Source: Lachnospiraceae bacterium
GTDB lineage: Bacteria; Bacillota; Clostridia; Lachnospirales; Lachnospiraceae
Reading direction: 5' to 3'
Assembly (NCBI GenBank): GCA_900759665.1
Contig: CAAEWE010000032.1
Location: 1 to 56,580 of the forward strand
DNA length: 56,580 nucleotides
Positions 25,881-36,400 of this stretch are shown here, in pieces. The notes beneath the pieces were generated by a model. That model was given only the letters and a program-made list of their open reading frames with translations. It had not been told where the DNA came from and made no database searches. The first letter of the stretch is position 1. Each line of letters opens with the position of its first letter. The position numbers and the translations under genes were made by a program.

Positions 25881-26645
25881 CTATATCTGGCCGCACAGCT
25901 TGTACTTCACCACGGCAAATGCCTCCCGGACATACATGTTGGGGGCGGTGTACCATTTGACCCGGCTGCCCAGTCCCTGTACATGGGTCAGCCCCTTTTT
26001 CCGTGCAATTCCCAGGGAACGGTAAATATGAAACCGGCTGCTGACAAGTATTACACGTTTGTCCTTCGACTCAAGCGCGTGGATACTGTATTCCAGATTC
26101 TGATCTGTATTGACGGACTGATCCTCCATAATCAGCCGGTCTCGTGCGATCCCATGTCCTGTCATATATTCGCACATTGCCTGTGCCTCACTGATATCCT
26201 CTCCCGGTCCCTGTCCTCCGGACAAAACTGCTTTGGTACCCGGATTGGCATTTAGATAATCATACGCTTTTTCCAGTCTTTTTTCCAGATTATATGACGG
26301 TTTCTTTCCGATCACTCTGGCTCCCAGCACGATCACATAATCGGCACCCGGATCCGGTTTGTCTCTTCCGTATCCGATCAGAATCCCTTCTACAACCAGA
26401 AAGATCACGATCAGAATCCCTGCTGCGGCACAGATGCCCCGGTGCAGCCAGACCGGCACCCGGATCCCCTGATACTGCAGCCATAATGCCAGACCGCTTC
26501 CCGTCATCAACCCGATACCAAGAAGCAGCCAGAACCAGGTAAATTTATTGGTCATATCCACAAGTATACTATACAGAATAAAATACCCGATACACACCAC
26601 ACTTAAAATCAATGCTGCCGCCATTCCATAATGTTTCCTTTTCAT
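25881..26645 (-). CDS. YdcF/SanA family (DUF218) membrane protein
   Basis: A 254-residue protein with three N-terminal helices (about 8-95) and a DUF218 domain. Domain motifs are DYVIVLGARVIGKKPS near residue 120, AVLSGGQGPGEDISEA near 155, EDQSVNTDQNLEYS near 190 and VSSRFHIYRSLGIARKKG near 215. SanA-type members influence envelope permeability and some bind nucleotide sugars, but the reaction is unknown. I start at ATG 26645, with GGAG seven bases before it and only four bases after the PBP1A stop, so the two genes are translationally linked. Co-location with PBP1A supports an envelope role. Confidence 0.9.
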   Translation of the reverse strand: MKRKHYGMAAALILSVVCIGYFILYSILVDMTNKFTWFWLLLGIGLMTGSGLALWLQYQGIRVPVWLHRGICAAAGILIVIFLVVEGILIGYGRDKPDPGADYVIVLGARVIGKKPSYNLEKRLEKAYDYLNANPGTKAVLSGGQGPGEDISEAQAMCEYMTGHGIARDRLIMEDQSVNTDQNLEYSIHALESKDKRVILVSSRFHIYRSLGIARKKGLTHVQGLGSRVKWYTAPNMYVREAFAVVKYKLCGQI

Positions 26646-26649
26646 TTCT

Positions 26650-29172
26650 TTACTCCGTAACATCCTCCACGGTAGTCTCCTGCCCGACGTCGTCTAAATT
26701 CTCATCCTGGGAAGGCTTCTGCGGTTTGCTGGTCACTGTTGTATTGTTGTCATTATTGCTGCTGCCGCTCTGACCATCGTTTGGATCAGCCGGATCATTG
26801 GTATCCGGCTCCTTCGGTGGATTGGTTACCCTGGTATCATTGTCGGTGTCTTCGGTTTCTGTCTTCACAGCTTCCGGATCCACGGTTTCCTTCGGCTGTT
26901 TTGTTGCTTTCAGATCATCCGTTGTTGTCGTGATATCTGAGCTGTCCCCGGTCGAACTACCAGTGTCATATACAAAATCAGCATACTCCAGACCACTGTG
27001 GATCTCCTCCATAAATTCATGCCAGATATACAGCGGATAGGTGCTTCCATAAAGATTACTTACTGCTCTCGGATTGTCATAGCCTACCCATACGGCTGTG
27101 GAATAATAAGGAGTATATCCACAGAACCAGCCATCCTTCTTGTCACTGGTGGTTCCTGTCTTGCCGGCACATGCCATGTTGCTGAGCTGCTTTCCGGCTG
27201 CGGTACCGCGGACAAGCACCCCCTTCAGAATATCTGTCATTGCTTCTGCCGCCTCCGGTTTGTAGACCTGCTTCTGCTTCGTCAGCCTGTTCATATTGAC
27301 GATCACATTGCCATCGTAATCCGTGATCTTCTTGATACAGGTTGGATTGCGGAACTTGCCGTTATTGGCAAGGGTGGCATAAGCAGATGCCATCTCAACC
27401 GTGCTGGCACCGTTGGTCAGACCTCCCAGAGAAGCTGCTGGAACATAATCACTGTCCACAATCTTGGAAAAATTCATTTTCTTGACATAGCCTAAGCCCA
27501 CTGCCGGAGTCAGCTCCTGGAACACTCTCCAGGCAACGACGTTTTTGGACTTCTCCACTGCCGTACGCAGAGGGATCTTGCCAAGATAACGGCCATCGGC
27601 ATTTCTCGGACCGTCCTTAAAATACGTATCGTCTACAATGGTGTTGGCAGTATAGCCATGCTCCAGTGCAGGTGTATATACCGCAATCGGCTTGAAACAG
27701 CTGCCCGGCTGACGGTAGCTCTGGAAACCGCGATTGATGGTATAACCCGTCGTTGTTTTCTGTTTACGGCCTCCGACAATAGCAACTACTTTTCCCGTTT
27801 TGTTATTGATACAGGTAGCTGCACCCTGCATTGCATAGACGCCCTTTGTCTTCTCGGTAAATCCTGCAAGCTGCTCATTGACCGCCTTCTGCAGCTTTGC
27901 CTGTACCTTTTTACTCAAAGTCGTATAGATATTATATCCTGCAGAGTGAAGTAATTTGTAGCACTCCTCGTAGGATTCCTTATAATCTGCATCGTAGCTG
28001 GTCCGATCCGCATCGGAGGAGAATTCATACCGGAACTCAAAGCCCTGCTTCTGCATCAGTGCCTTCGTGGCACAGCTTACCGCATAGGTGGTCAGATAAT
28101 TCTGGGTCTTGATCTCCTTGGCCGGTTTCATGACGATATCGGAATAATATGCATCACTGTACTCTGCTGCCGAAATAAACTTCTGGGACAGCATCTGCTC
28201 CAGAATACGGTTCTTACGCTTGATGGTATTGTCAAAATGTTCCAGCGGATCATAGCTCTGTGGACGGTTTGGGATCGAGCAGACAAATGCCACCTCTGCC
28301 AGCGACAGATCCGATGCCGATTTACTAAAATATCCACGGCTTGCTGCCTCAATACCATAATAACCGTTTGCAAAAAATACGTTGTTAATATAAAACTCCA
28401 GAATCTGGTCCTTGGAGTATTTCTTCTCCATCTCGGTAGCGACAAAAATCTCCTTGACCTTACGGGAGTATGACTTATCTGTATATGGCAGGTAGTCTGT
28501 AAAAATATTACGGGCAAGCTGCTGGGTGATGGTACTGGCTCCCCGGGTTGCATCCTGTCCTTTCAGCTTATTCATGAACAGAGTAATACCTGCACTGACA
28601 AGTGCTTTCGGATCATAGCCGGCATGCTTGTAAAAGTCCCGGTCCTCCGTTACCACAAAAGCATCCTTGACATACTGTGGAATCTCGTCAAAAGTCAGAT
28701 AATAGGAGTCGTGATCCCCCTTGAGCTTTGCCAGTACTTTTCCCCCGGAATCATAAATAAAGCTTGCCTCAGAGGCTTTAAATGTCTCCTCGGAGGACGC
28801 CTGCACCATTTTTCTCGCCTCTGACTGCCATTTCAACAGCGTATTGCCGTATTTGAAATAAAATAGTCCTACCACAGCCAGGATCGCCAGCAGGATCAAT
28901 AAAAAGAATATCTTAAAAAACAAACGCAGCCTTGGATGCTTCTTTTTGCGTTTCGTTTTCCGTGTCTTCCCTGCGGATCCCCTGGTATCCGGTCTTCCCG
29001 CAGCGGAAGCGGATGCTCTTCTCCCCGGAGCCGCACTATAAGAAGCACTGCTTCTGCCTGTGCTTCCGGTTCCATAGGCTGCATGGTTTCTGCCTGCACT
29101 TCCCGTTCCATGAGAAGGGGCATTTCTTCTTGCAGAGCTACCGGTTGCTCTGCCTCTCTCTGAATAATTCAT
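26650..29172 (-). CDS. Class A penicillin-binding protein (PBP1A type)
   Basis: An 840-residue bifunctional peptidoglycan synthase. Order: a Gly/Ser/Ala/Arg-rich cytoplasmic tail (about 1-85), one membrane helix, then the glycosyltransferase domain with EDRDFYKHAGYDPKAL and ASTITQQLARNIF. The transpeptidase domain carries the three active-site motifs: the serine in RQPGSCFKPI, SKN in VEKSKNVVAW, and KTG in CAGKTGTTSD. An acidic, Asp/Thr/Pro-rich tail (about 700-840) reaches outside. I start at ATG 29172; AAAGG lies 12 bases before it, a wide gap, and the ATG at 29205 has none. It is divergent from spoIIR. Confidence 0.93.
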   Translation of the reverse strand: MNYSERGRATGSSARRNAPSHGTGSAGRNHAAYGTGSTGRSSASYSAAPGRRASASAAGRPDTRGSAGKTRKTKRKKKHPRLRLFFKIFFLLILLAILAVVGLFYFKYGNTLLKWQSEARKMVQASSEETFKASEASFIYDSGGKVLAKLKGDHDSYYLTFDEIPQYVKDAFVVTEDRDFYKHAGYDPKALVSAGITLFMNKLKGQDATRGASTITQQLARNIFTDYLPYTDKSYSRKVKEIFVATEMEKKYSKDQILEFYINNVFFANGYYGIEAASRGYFSKSASDLSLAEVAFVCSIPNRPQSYDPLEHFDNTIKRKNRILEQMLSQKFISAAEYSDAYYSDIVMKPAKEIKTQNYLTTYAVSCATKALMQKQGFEFRYEFSSDADRTSYDADYKESYEECYKLLHSAGYNIYTTLSKKVQAKLQKAVNEQLAGFTEKTKGVYAMQGAATCINNKTGKVVAIVGGRKQKTTTGYTINRGFQSYRQPGSCFKPIAVYTPALEHGYTANTIVDDTYFKDGPRNADGRYLGKIPLRTAVEKSKNVVAWRVFQELTPAVGLGYVKKMNFSKIVDSDYVPAASLGGLTNGASTVEMASAYATLANNGKFRNPTCIKKITDYDGNVIVNMNRLTKQKQVYKPEAAEAMTDILKGVLVRGTAAGKQLSNMACAGKTGTTSDKKDGWFCGYTPYYSTAVWVGYDNPRAVSNLYGSTYPLYIWHEFMEEIHSGLEYADFVYDTGSSTGDSSDITTTTDDLKATKQPKETVDPEAVKTETEDTDNDTRVTNPPKEPDTNDPADPNDGQSGSSNNDNNTTVTSKPQKPSQDENLDDVGQETTVEDVTE

Positions 29173-29296
29173 ACTTATATCACGCCTTTCTAATGTGGTT
29201 ATCATAGCATATTTCTATTAAAAATGCATCCTTATACGGTGGTTTTCATAAATTCATAAGATTCTCACAGGTATTTTCCACATTTTTTTACTCTAT

Positions 29297-29325
29297 GTAT
29301 ATTTTTCGGCAATCCGGCAAAAATC
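29297..29325 (+). promoter_or_regulatory. Sigma-F-like forespore promoter of spoIIR
   Basis: GTATA (29297-29301), 14 bases, GGCAAAAAT (29316-29324) closely fits the sigma-F pattern. In Bacillus spoIIR is a sigma-F gene, so the match is biologically coherent. The inferred transcript start near 29333 lies after the first in-frame ATG (29329), supporting the downstream start at 29374. Confidence 0.65.
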
Positions 29326-29373
29326 TCCATGTCGAACAATTTTCCGCAATATATCACAGAAAGGATTTCAGAC

Positions 29374-30135
29374 ATGTATCATATTTCAAATAATACCAAA
29401 AATAACCGGAAGGCACGCTGGGTTCTTTTAGAACAGCTCCCAACCATATTATCACCCAGAATTTTAATTTTAATATTCCTGTATGCCATGGCATTTACTC
29501 TATTGCTGTTAGGACTGCGCATTCTGCATTTTGAGAATTCCCTGTCCCGGAATATAACCTCTGTTACATCAACCGCCAACAACAGCTCCCTGCTCTTCCA
29601 TCAGGAATCCGCAGGACAGATCCAGCAAAGCATCGCCTCCCGGGTGATACGCCTTCATGTGATCGCCAACAGCGATACTGCTAAGGATCAGGCTCTGAAG
29701 CTGAAGGTGCGTGATTCCATTATCCGGAAGCTGCAGCAGAGTCTCGCCGAAAGCTCCACTGTGCAGGATGCCAGAAACCGCATTCTGTCCCAGATTCCGG
29801 ACATCCGGGAAGCAGCACAGAAAACCATCCGGGACGAGGGCTTTTCTTATTCCGTCAAAGTGACCCTTGGCAACCGGTATTTTCCGGTGAAGGATTATGG
29901 AGATCTACGCTTCCCCGAGGGCAATTACGAGGCTCTGTGTATCCGCATCGGTTCCGCCTCCGGTCATAACTGGTGGTGTGTCCTGTTCCCAAGTCTCTGC
30001 TTTGTGGATGAGACCCAGGCTGTTGTCCCGGAGGAGTCCAAGGAAAAACTGCAGGATTCCTTATCGGAAGAGGAATACGAAGCTCTGGAGATCCATTCTG
30101 CCGCCTGCGACTGGATCACGGATAAGCTGAAATAG
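29374..30135 (+). CDS. spoIIR: Stage II sporulation protein R
   Basis: A 253-residue sporulation signalling protein. SpoIIR is made in the forespore and secreted into the space between the membranes, where it triggers SpoIIGA to process pro-sigma-E in the mother cell. Family features are a membrane anchor (ILILIFLYAMAFTLLLLG, about 30-48), RLHVIANSDTAKDQALKLKV near residue 93, and GNYEALCIRIGSASGHNWWC near 190. AAAGGA lies nine bases before the chosen ATG; the upstream ATG has no ribosome site and precedes the likely transcript start. Its presence shows the organism belongs to a spore-forming lineage. Confidence 0.93.
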   Translation: MYHISNNTKNNRKARWVLLEQLPTILSPRILILIFLYAMAFTLLLLGLRILHFENSLSRNITSVTSTANNSSLLFHQESAGQIQQSIASRVIRLHVIANSDTAKDQALKLKVRDSIIRKLQQSLAESSTVQDARNRILSQIPDIREAAQKTIRDEGFSYSVKVTLGNRYFPVKDYGDLRFPEGNYEALCIRIGSASGHNWWCVLFPSLCFVDETQAVVPEESKEKLQDSLSEEEYEALEIHSAACDWITDKLK

Positions 30136-30140
30136 TCATC

Positions 30141-30169
30141 TGGACATTTTCCGATACATCCCGTACAAT
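30141..30169 (+). promoter_or_regulatory. Sigma-A promoter of the DUF1934 gene
   Basis: TGGACA (30141-30146), 17 bases, TACAAT (30164-30169), starting five bases after the spoIIR stop. A TGCCTGC/GCAGGCA hairpin follows in the leader, before an AAAGGA ribosome site. Confidence 0.7.
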
Positions 30170-30241
30170 AAAACCTGTATACAAAATCGAGTGCCTGCGG
30201 TTCGGATACTGCAGGCAGAGAAAGGAACGTAAATCTTAAGT

Positions 30242-30682
30242 ATGAAAGAGAATGTACTGATCTCCATCACCGGCCGCCATCTGACGGACGAGGACGAGAA
30301 TACCATCGAAACAAAACAGCACGGCAAATATGCATTTTTTCAGGGGAAACATATTATCCGCTATGAGGAATATACAGAACCTGCGGAGGATACCGGTACC
30401 ACTCCCGTCTCGATTCCCTGCATGTTAAAAATTGACGCAGAAAATGTCATTTTAAGCAAAAAAGGAGCTGCCCCGATGAAAATGCACTTTTCACCGGGTA
30501 CAGCTCATAATACGTTTTATCAGACGCCTATCGGTTCTCTGCCTTTATGCATCGAAACCTCTGATCTGAAGATCACCGAGGAGACCGGAATGATTTCCGT
30601 AGATCTGAGGTACATACTTCACATGAACGGAAGTCCCATCAGCGAGTGCAGTATGTCCATCTCCATTGTAGAAATCAATTAA
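30242..30682 (+). CDS. DUF1934 (YwiB-like) beta-barrel protein
   Basis: A 146-residue cytoplasmic protein of the DUF1934 family, found across Firmicutes and thought to form a lipocalin-like barrel. Matching parts are VLISITGRHLTDEDENTIE at the start, KHIIRYEEYTEP near residue 40, MKMHFSPGTAHNTFYQTPIG near 80 and VDLRYILHMNGSPISEC near 120. Ligand and function are unknown. AAAGGA is nine bases before the ATG in this Lachnospiraceae-type context. Its stop codon directly abuts the stop of the next gene on the opposite strand, with no base between. Confidence 0.9.
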   Translation: MKENVLISITGRHLTDEDENTIETKQHGKYAFFQGKHIIRYEEYTEPAEDTGTTPVSIPCMLKIDAENVILSKKGAAPMKMHFSPGTAHNTFYQTPIGSLPLCIETSDLKITEETGMISVDLRYILHMNGSPISECSMSISIVEIN

Positions 30683-31219
30683 TTACTTCTTTTTGGCTTT
30701 ATCCACTTCCGCCTGTGCCTTTGCCTGCATGCCGGTCAGCTTATCCTGCATACGGGAACGGAAGGAACGCTTTTTGGCCGGTGTATCCAATGTGGAACGA
30801 AGTCCGTGCACCTCCAGAATGTAGATGCCGCTGACTTTTGCCTTGACGGATTTTTTAACCGGAATCTGCTCAAAGATCTTCTCTTCACACATCAGGGACA
30901 TGATCTGATTTCCGATCTTTGCCTTTACGATCGGCACCTTCTGTCCACGGAAACGCTTAGGCGTCTGGTCAATGACCAGCTGTGGAAGCCCCGAATCCTT
31001 TAGTTTCATTTTCTTTTTGTCAATAACAAGAAATGATGCATTCTGTGCAGCTGCCTGAAGCTGCTTCTGGGACTCCTCCTGACGTGTCTGCAGCTTCTTG
31101 CCGTAGATACTCAGTGCAACCAGTCCGGCAACTAATGCAATAATAACAATAATCGTAACAACCAGCCATGCCTTTACTGCAAATAACGGCATGAACACCA
31201 TCCATTCATTCATAATCAC
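30683..31219 (-). CDS. Single-pass membrane protein, unknown (178 aa)
   Basis: The protein has one membrane helix at about residues 15-40 (AWLVVTIIVIIALVAGLVAL), then a short Gln/Glu/Lys coiled-coil-like stretch (TRQEESQKQLQAAAQN) and a cytoplasmic domain with strands such as SFLVIDKKKMKLKDSGLP and KVPIVKAKIGNQIMSLMC. The tail (RMQDKLTGMQAKAQAEVDKAKKK region) is highly charged. I know no family name; it looks like a conserved Lachnospiraceae protein. The GTG start has AAAGG nine bases upstream and is preferred to the ATG two codons in. It follows plsC in gene order after 66 bases. Confidence 0.75.
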   Translation of the reverse strand: MIMNEWMVFMPLFAVKAWLVVTIIVIIALVAGLVALSIYGKKLQTRQEESQKQLQAAAQNASFLVIDKKKMKLKDSGLPQLVIDQTPKRFRGQKVPIVKAKIGNQIMSLMCEEKIFEQIPVKKSVKAKVSGIYILEVHGLRSTLDTPAKKRSFRSRMQDKLTGMQAKAQAEVDKAKKK

Positions 31220-31285
31220 TTAACCAAACCTTTCTTCAAACTGTTCATAAGAATACCACATTTTTGCCAAGTTGAAAATACCCAA

Positions 31286-32014
31286 CTACAACTCTGCGGC
31301 ATTTTTCTTTACCGTTTCTCCGATAATCTCCCGTACCTTTTCCGCCACATGCTTTTTCTCTGTCTTTTCCAGCTCGTCCATATAGATTGGTTTGCAATAC
31401 TCCACGATCACATGGGTACTGTGAATCCATGGAAAGTGATTTTCAAAGGCATCATCTGTATTGTTCATCGCTACCGGCACAATAGGTCGGTGGGATTTGT
31501 CTGCCAGCTTAAAGCTCGCCTGATGAAACTCCAGCAGCTCTTCGCCATGGTTTCTGGTTCCCTCCGGAGCAATAAATACGGAGTGGCCGGATTTTAACAG
31601 TTCAATTCCCTCCAGGATCGTCTGCAGACCCTTTTTCATGTCGTTACGATCCAGAAACAGGCATTTCATAGCTTTCATCCAACGGGTGATCAGCGGAACG
31701 TGTGCCAGATCATCCTTGGACACGAATGCCATAGGCATCGGTCCTGTGGTATATCCTACCAGAATATCAAAATAGCTCCTGTGATTGAAGGCATACATAG
31801 CCGATTCATTCTGCAGGATGTTTTCCTGTCCTTTGACCGTAACCTTAACACCGGAAATAAATAAGATATCCTTAAACGCCCTGCGAATCAATGTCTGGGC
31901 ATATCTCGGTTTCATATCCGGGCTGATCTTTCCAATGATCCATCCCACAAACCACGCCGGTATACTAAAGATATAATATAATATCAAATAAATTACTACT
32001 AATATCGTCCTCAT
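31286..32014 (-). CDS. plsC: 1-acyl-glycerol-3-phosphate acyltransferase, PlsC family
   Basis: A 242-residue membrane-bound enzyme that acylates lysophosphatidic acid to phosphatidic acid. The four acyltransferase blocks are visible: AFNHRSYFDILVG with the HX4D catalytic pair near residue 75, LFLDRNDMKKG near 118, FIAPEGTRNHGEELLEF near 145 and RPIVPVAMNN near 173. A membrane helix occupies the first 25 residues. I start at ATG 32014, six bases after GGAG; an in-frame ATG further upstream lacks one. It lies 78 bases after the VanY-type gene. Acyl donor unknown (acyl-ACP or CoA). Confidence 0.92.
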   Translation of the reverse strand: MRTILVVIYLILYYIFSIPAWFVGWIIGKISPDMKPRYAQTLIRRAFKDILFISGVKVTVKGQENILQNESAMYAFNHRSYFDILVGYTTGPMPMAFVSKDDLAHVPLITRWMKAMKCLFLDRNDMKKGLQTILEGIELLKSGHSVFIAPEGTRNHGEELLEFHQASFKLADKSHRPIVPVAMNNTDDAFENHFPWIHSTHVIVEYCKPIYMDELEKTEKKHVAEKVREIIGETVKKNAAEL

Positions 32015-32092
32015 ATAATTCTCCATTCTATTCTTTGGAATATTTCTGTTGTCCTCTGCCCATGGCACAATGCATAATGTCTCCCGGCCGCA

Positions 32093-33310
32093 TTACTGTG
32101 CCGGGTCTGCCCCGTCACCCGTGTTCTGCTGGGACGTGGTGTCCTCTGTCGTTGTCTCTGTCTCCGGCTGTGACTGCGGCTGATCGGTATTGTTCTCCGG
32201 AACAGCCGGGGTGTCTGCATTGTCCTTTCCATCTGCCTCAGGTGTCTGTACGACCGGTTTCTTCGTTGGTTCAGATACCGGCTCCGGCTTTTTCACCGGT
32301 TTCGGTGTCGGCTTTTTGACTGGTTTCTGAGTCGGTTTTTTCACCGGTTTCTTTCCTGCCGGCTTCTTCGTAACGGCCGGCTCCTGTGTCTCTCTCACCT
32401 GCTTTACCGAACTGATCTTGTGATTTGGCTTCGGTGTCGGTGCCGCTGTCATAACCGGCTCATTCTGATCATCATCAGGCACATCCCGGATCTTGCCCTC
32501 CGGCTCCCTGATCTGCTGATCTACAGTTGTAGTCTTGTAATATTCCTCCAGAGTCATATTCTTTTTGTAAAGATAGGTTGCCAGTTTCCTGCCCACATAA
32601 CGAATATGCCATGGTTCGTAAGAATATCCCGTGATCTTTGTCTTGTCCTCTGGATAACGTATGATAAATCCGTAATTGTGGCAGTTTTTTGCAAGCCATT
32701 TGCCATCGGAGGTGTCTCCAAAGCTCTCCTCCAGAGCACATCCCACCGCTTCGCTTGACACATCGATCGTCAGACCGGTCTGATGCTCACTGCTGCCCGG
32801 CTTCGCAGAGACAAGATCTGTCGCTGACTTTCCACGGCTATTCACATTTCTATCGTAAATCTCCTTCTGACGGGCATAAGAGCGGTAACCGGACACGGCT
32901 TTCAGAATGACATTTTTCTTTTCGGCCGCTGCAAAAAGCTTTTCCAGGGCATCCGCCGTCACCTGGCGTACATAGCTCTTCTCATAGGTGCCGTAAAAAC
33001 TGAAGCGGACATTGGGCACCACCAGATCTGCAGGGATATAATCTGCACTCATACGGTACTGGCGGTTTACCAGAACTGTCACACTATCCTCCCGGGTATC
33101 CACCTTGATCAGTTTGGCTTTTTTGTGATTCGCTGTTTTTTTCACACCGGAGTCCTCCTCATCCTGAGCTTCTCCGGTATAATATTCATAGCCGGTATCG
33201 GAAGTGTCTGTCCGCCCCTCAGATCCCGCTTTTATATTCCCCAGCTGATGCGACAATAATCCTGCAAAAACTGTTACCAATGCAATAAATACAACTACCG
33301 CACGTTTCAT
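32093..33310 (-). CDS. D-alanyl-D-alanine carboxypeptidase, VanY/M15B family
   Basis: A 405-residue membrane-anchored peptidase that should trim the terminal D-Ala from peptidoglycan stems. An N-terminal helix (about 4-22) is followed by a spacer and the M15B domain (about 90-260). The zinc-binding motifs are SSEHQTGLTIDVS near residue 185 and EPWHIRYVG near 240, with GYRSYARQKEIY near 150. The last 130 residues are low-complexity, rich in Lys-Pro (KKPTQKPVKKPTPKP) and then Gln/Thr/Asp, probably a wall-spanning tail. GGGGGAG precedes the ATG. Confidence 0.92.
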   Translation of the reverse strand: MKRAVVVFIALVTVFAGLLSHQLGNIKAGSEGRTDTSDTGYEYYTGEAQDEEDSGVKKTANHKKAKLIKVDTREDSVTVLVNRQYRMSADYIPADLVVPNVRFSFYGTYEKSYVRQVTADALEKLFAAAEKKNVILKAVSGYRSYARQKEIYDRNVNSRGKSATDLVSAKPGSSEHQTGLTIDVSSEAVGCALEESFGDTSDGKWLAKNCHNYGFIIRYPEDKTKITGYSYEPWHIRYVGRKLATYLYKKNMTLEEYYKTTTVDQQIREPEGKIRDVPDDDQNEPVMTAAPTPKPNHKISSVKQVRETQEPAVTKKPAGKKPVKKPTQKPVKKPTPKPVKKPEPVSEPTKKPVVQTPEADGKDNADTPAVPENNTDQPQSQPETETTTEDTTSQQNTGDGADPAQ

Positions 33311-33418
33311 TTGTATTCTCCCCCATTGTTATGTTATGACAAAAATGCTGCTTTTACTTTTCACATTATTATCCCATATCTTGTTTTTATTTTCAAGAGA
33401 ATGTACCACATGTTGTTT

Positions 33419-33452
33419 AAAAAAAGGGCAAAATTTACATTTTGCCCTTTTA
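33419..33452 (-). terminator. Terminator of the four-module surface protein gene
   Basis: AAAAGGGCAAAAT pairs with ATTTTGCCCTTTT around TTAC or GTAA; the minus-strand side is followed by a run of seven T. It lies 30 bases after the stop at 33484 and can also work in the other direction. Confidence 0.85.
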
Positions 33453-33483
33453 AATATCTTCCATCGGTGATACTTATGCTATT

Positions 33484-36400
33484 CTATCTACCCACGATCC
33501 GCATGGTTTTTTTGAAACCGCCGGATGCCTTAAGTACTTTTTTATATTTTTTGAGAGATTTTTTCGGTACGTAAAATACTGCCTTTTTGTCAATATTTTT
33601 GAAGGCATCTTTTCCAATTGCCGGTACTTTTTCGGACGTAAATACAATCTTTTTTAATTTTTTGCAGCCGGCAAAAGAATTTTTCCCAATGTATTTTACA
33701 GAATTTTTAACCGTAAGCTTTTTGATCTTTTTGTTGTTTTTATAAGCACCCTTTCCTATTCTGACTACTTTACAGATTTTACCGTTTACCACAGTCTTGC
33801 CAACGGTAACAGAGGAAGAAGTATTATCTCCGTCTACAATGGAAACACTTTCCCCGTCCGCTTCCACCTCGACAATATTGTTATCCGTTTCAATGACCAA
33901 TCCGGCCTCTAACGGTTTTTCAGACGGTTCTGTTTTCACAACCGGCGGCACGGTTGTCTTCTGTGGCACTATCGTTTCCTGTGGTTTCGCCGTAGGAATT
34001 TCTAATGGCTTTCCGGTCGGCACGATACTTACCACTGGAGTTTCCGAAGGAAGCTCAGAAGGTGTAAGCGAAGTATCCGGACTCTGTACCGGCTGTGCGG
34101 TAACACCCGGTTTTACACTGGATGACGGAGTCTTTGTCGGCTTGACCGCAGTACCCGGTTTGGCACTTGACGACGGAATCTTTGTCGGCTTGACCGCAGT
34201 ACCCGGTTTGGCACTTGACGACGGAGTCTTTGTCAGCTTAACCGCAGCACCCGGTTTGGCACTTGACGACGGAGTCTTTGTCGGCTTGACCGCAGCACCC
34301 GGTTCCACTCCCGGCTCAGGAGATGATGTTATCTCCGATGGATTTGTCGGCATCGGTGTCTCTGTTGATATGGGTGTTGATGCCGGAACGGCTGTTGCCC
34401 CACTGCTTGCAGGAATGGATGCCACAGGCGTTGCCGTTACCGCAGCCCGTGTTGTGGAAACCGGTGTGTCCGGCTGTTCTGATGTCTCCGGATGAAAAGC
34501 TTCCCGTTCTCCAATCTCTACTTTCAGAACCGTAACTCCATTTTGGATCGGCTGTATTCCAAAATATGCCGGTCTGGCAGGATCTAACGAAAATACATAA
34601 CTGTTTATTCCTTCCTCCACCCCTTTGTTCCGCCAATTCTGAAAATCTTTCACAATCGTCCAGCTGATTCCCTGTTCCAGTGTTTTCTCGGAACGGATCG
34701 TAACTCTGGCAGCCGGACTGCTGTATGCACTCATGTCCATGGATGCCTCCAATTTGGCACCTGCCCAGCTTGTTCCACTTCCGGACCATATGTTCAGATT
34801 CTCCGAACCGCAAAACTGTTCCAGATTGGAATCTGCTTCTGACGTTTCTGCGATGGATGCCATTAATGTTTTATCTACTATAAGACGTCCGTTCCAGACT
34901 CCAACATCCACCGCACTATGCGTCGGATAATTGACCGGTGCCGCTGTAACAACAGGAGGATCTGTGATCTGTGGCTGCGAAACAGCCGCATCATAAATGG
35001 TAATCCTTGTTATATGAAACACTCCCGAATTTCCTGTCTGCAAATTAGGTGCAATTCCAAAATATCCTTTAAATCCCTTTTTCAGAGAAATCTTTTCATC
35101 AATGTCTCCCGATACAACTTTGATATACTTTCCGGTCTCCCAATCTTCATCATAGGCATACTGCAGATATGAGTAGGAATCTTCACACTGTAGTGTTCCC
35201 TCCACCTCTACTACCGGCTCCTCATATGCACTCAGATCCATATTCATATACATGTTGGCAGATACATATCCGTCATCCTTGTTACCTCCATTCCAGCCTC
35301 CCCAGTTTTTACGGCCGCAGAACCGGGATAAATTCTCCGCAGCTGTAATCCAACTGCTGGTCATATTCTCGGTATCCACCATCAATGTGCCGGTCCATAC
35401 TGCTGTATCAATCGCTGCATGTGTCGGCACAACTGACTCCGGATCAACCGTCGGTGAAGCCGCAGGTTCTGACGTCCGTACAATGGCTGGTGCCGTCGGA
35501 ACGATACCGGACGGTTCGCTGGAAACCGGCTCTGCCGTCGGAGTCTGCAAAGCCCTGTCGTATATTTCAATCCCAACAATCTTTGCTCCTGTCTCTTTTG
35601 GCGTTATTGCAAAGTAGGATGATTTATCAACATTCAAGGCAAATACATATTCCTGCCGACCCTTTGTAACATTTACTTTTTGTGCGTAATCAAACGGCTT
35701 TTCCATGCATACTCCAAGGGCATTTTTGATATCTTTATCTGCCTCCACTGTCACCTTTGCCACCGGATCTGCATATGCACTCAGATCCATTCCCATATTG
35801 ATATTGGCTCCTGCCCATCCATTTCCCGATCCACTCCACGAGAACCAGTTATCCTTTCCGCAAAATTCATCCAATGTCTGTGACGCCGTGTCTGCACCTG
35901 CATTATCCAGATCATTGTCTACCCAGATGGAACCGGACCAGTTTGCTCTGTCCACTGCAGAATGGGTCGGATAAGATGCCGGCTTTTCTGTTGTCACCGG
36001 TGCTTCCGTGATCACCGGCTCTCCGTTTGCCATGTCAAATACAGTGACCCTGCTTATCGTAAAAACAGCACCGGTTTCCACGTTCTTAGGTGCCATAAAA
36101 AAATAGCTTTCCGCAGATTTTTTTAATGAAATCTTTTGCGAAAACTCACCGTTTGCAAAAGTATCTGTGCTTGTCATTGCTGCATTATCCTCATCCGAGA
36201 ACTTATATTCAAGACATGCTGACGGATTACTTTCGTCCCCCGGCTCGTATGTACCCTCTACCTCTACTACCGGATCTGCATATGCACTCAGATCCATACG
36301 CATCATCATATTTGCTGCGATCCATCCTTCCTTTGAGTCTCCACCACTCCAGATTCCCCAGTTGTCTTTTCCACAAAATTCTGTGAGATTCTCGGAGGTG

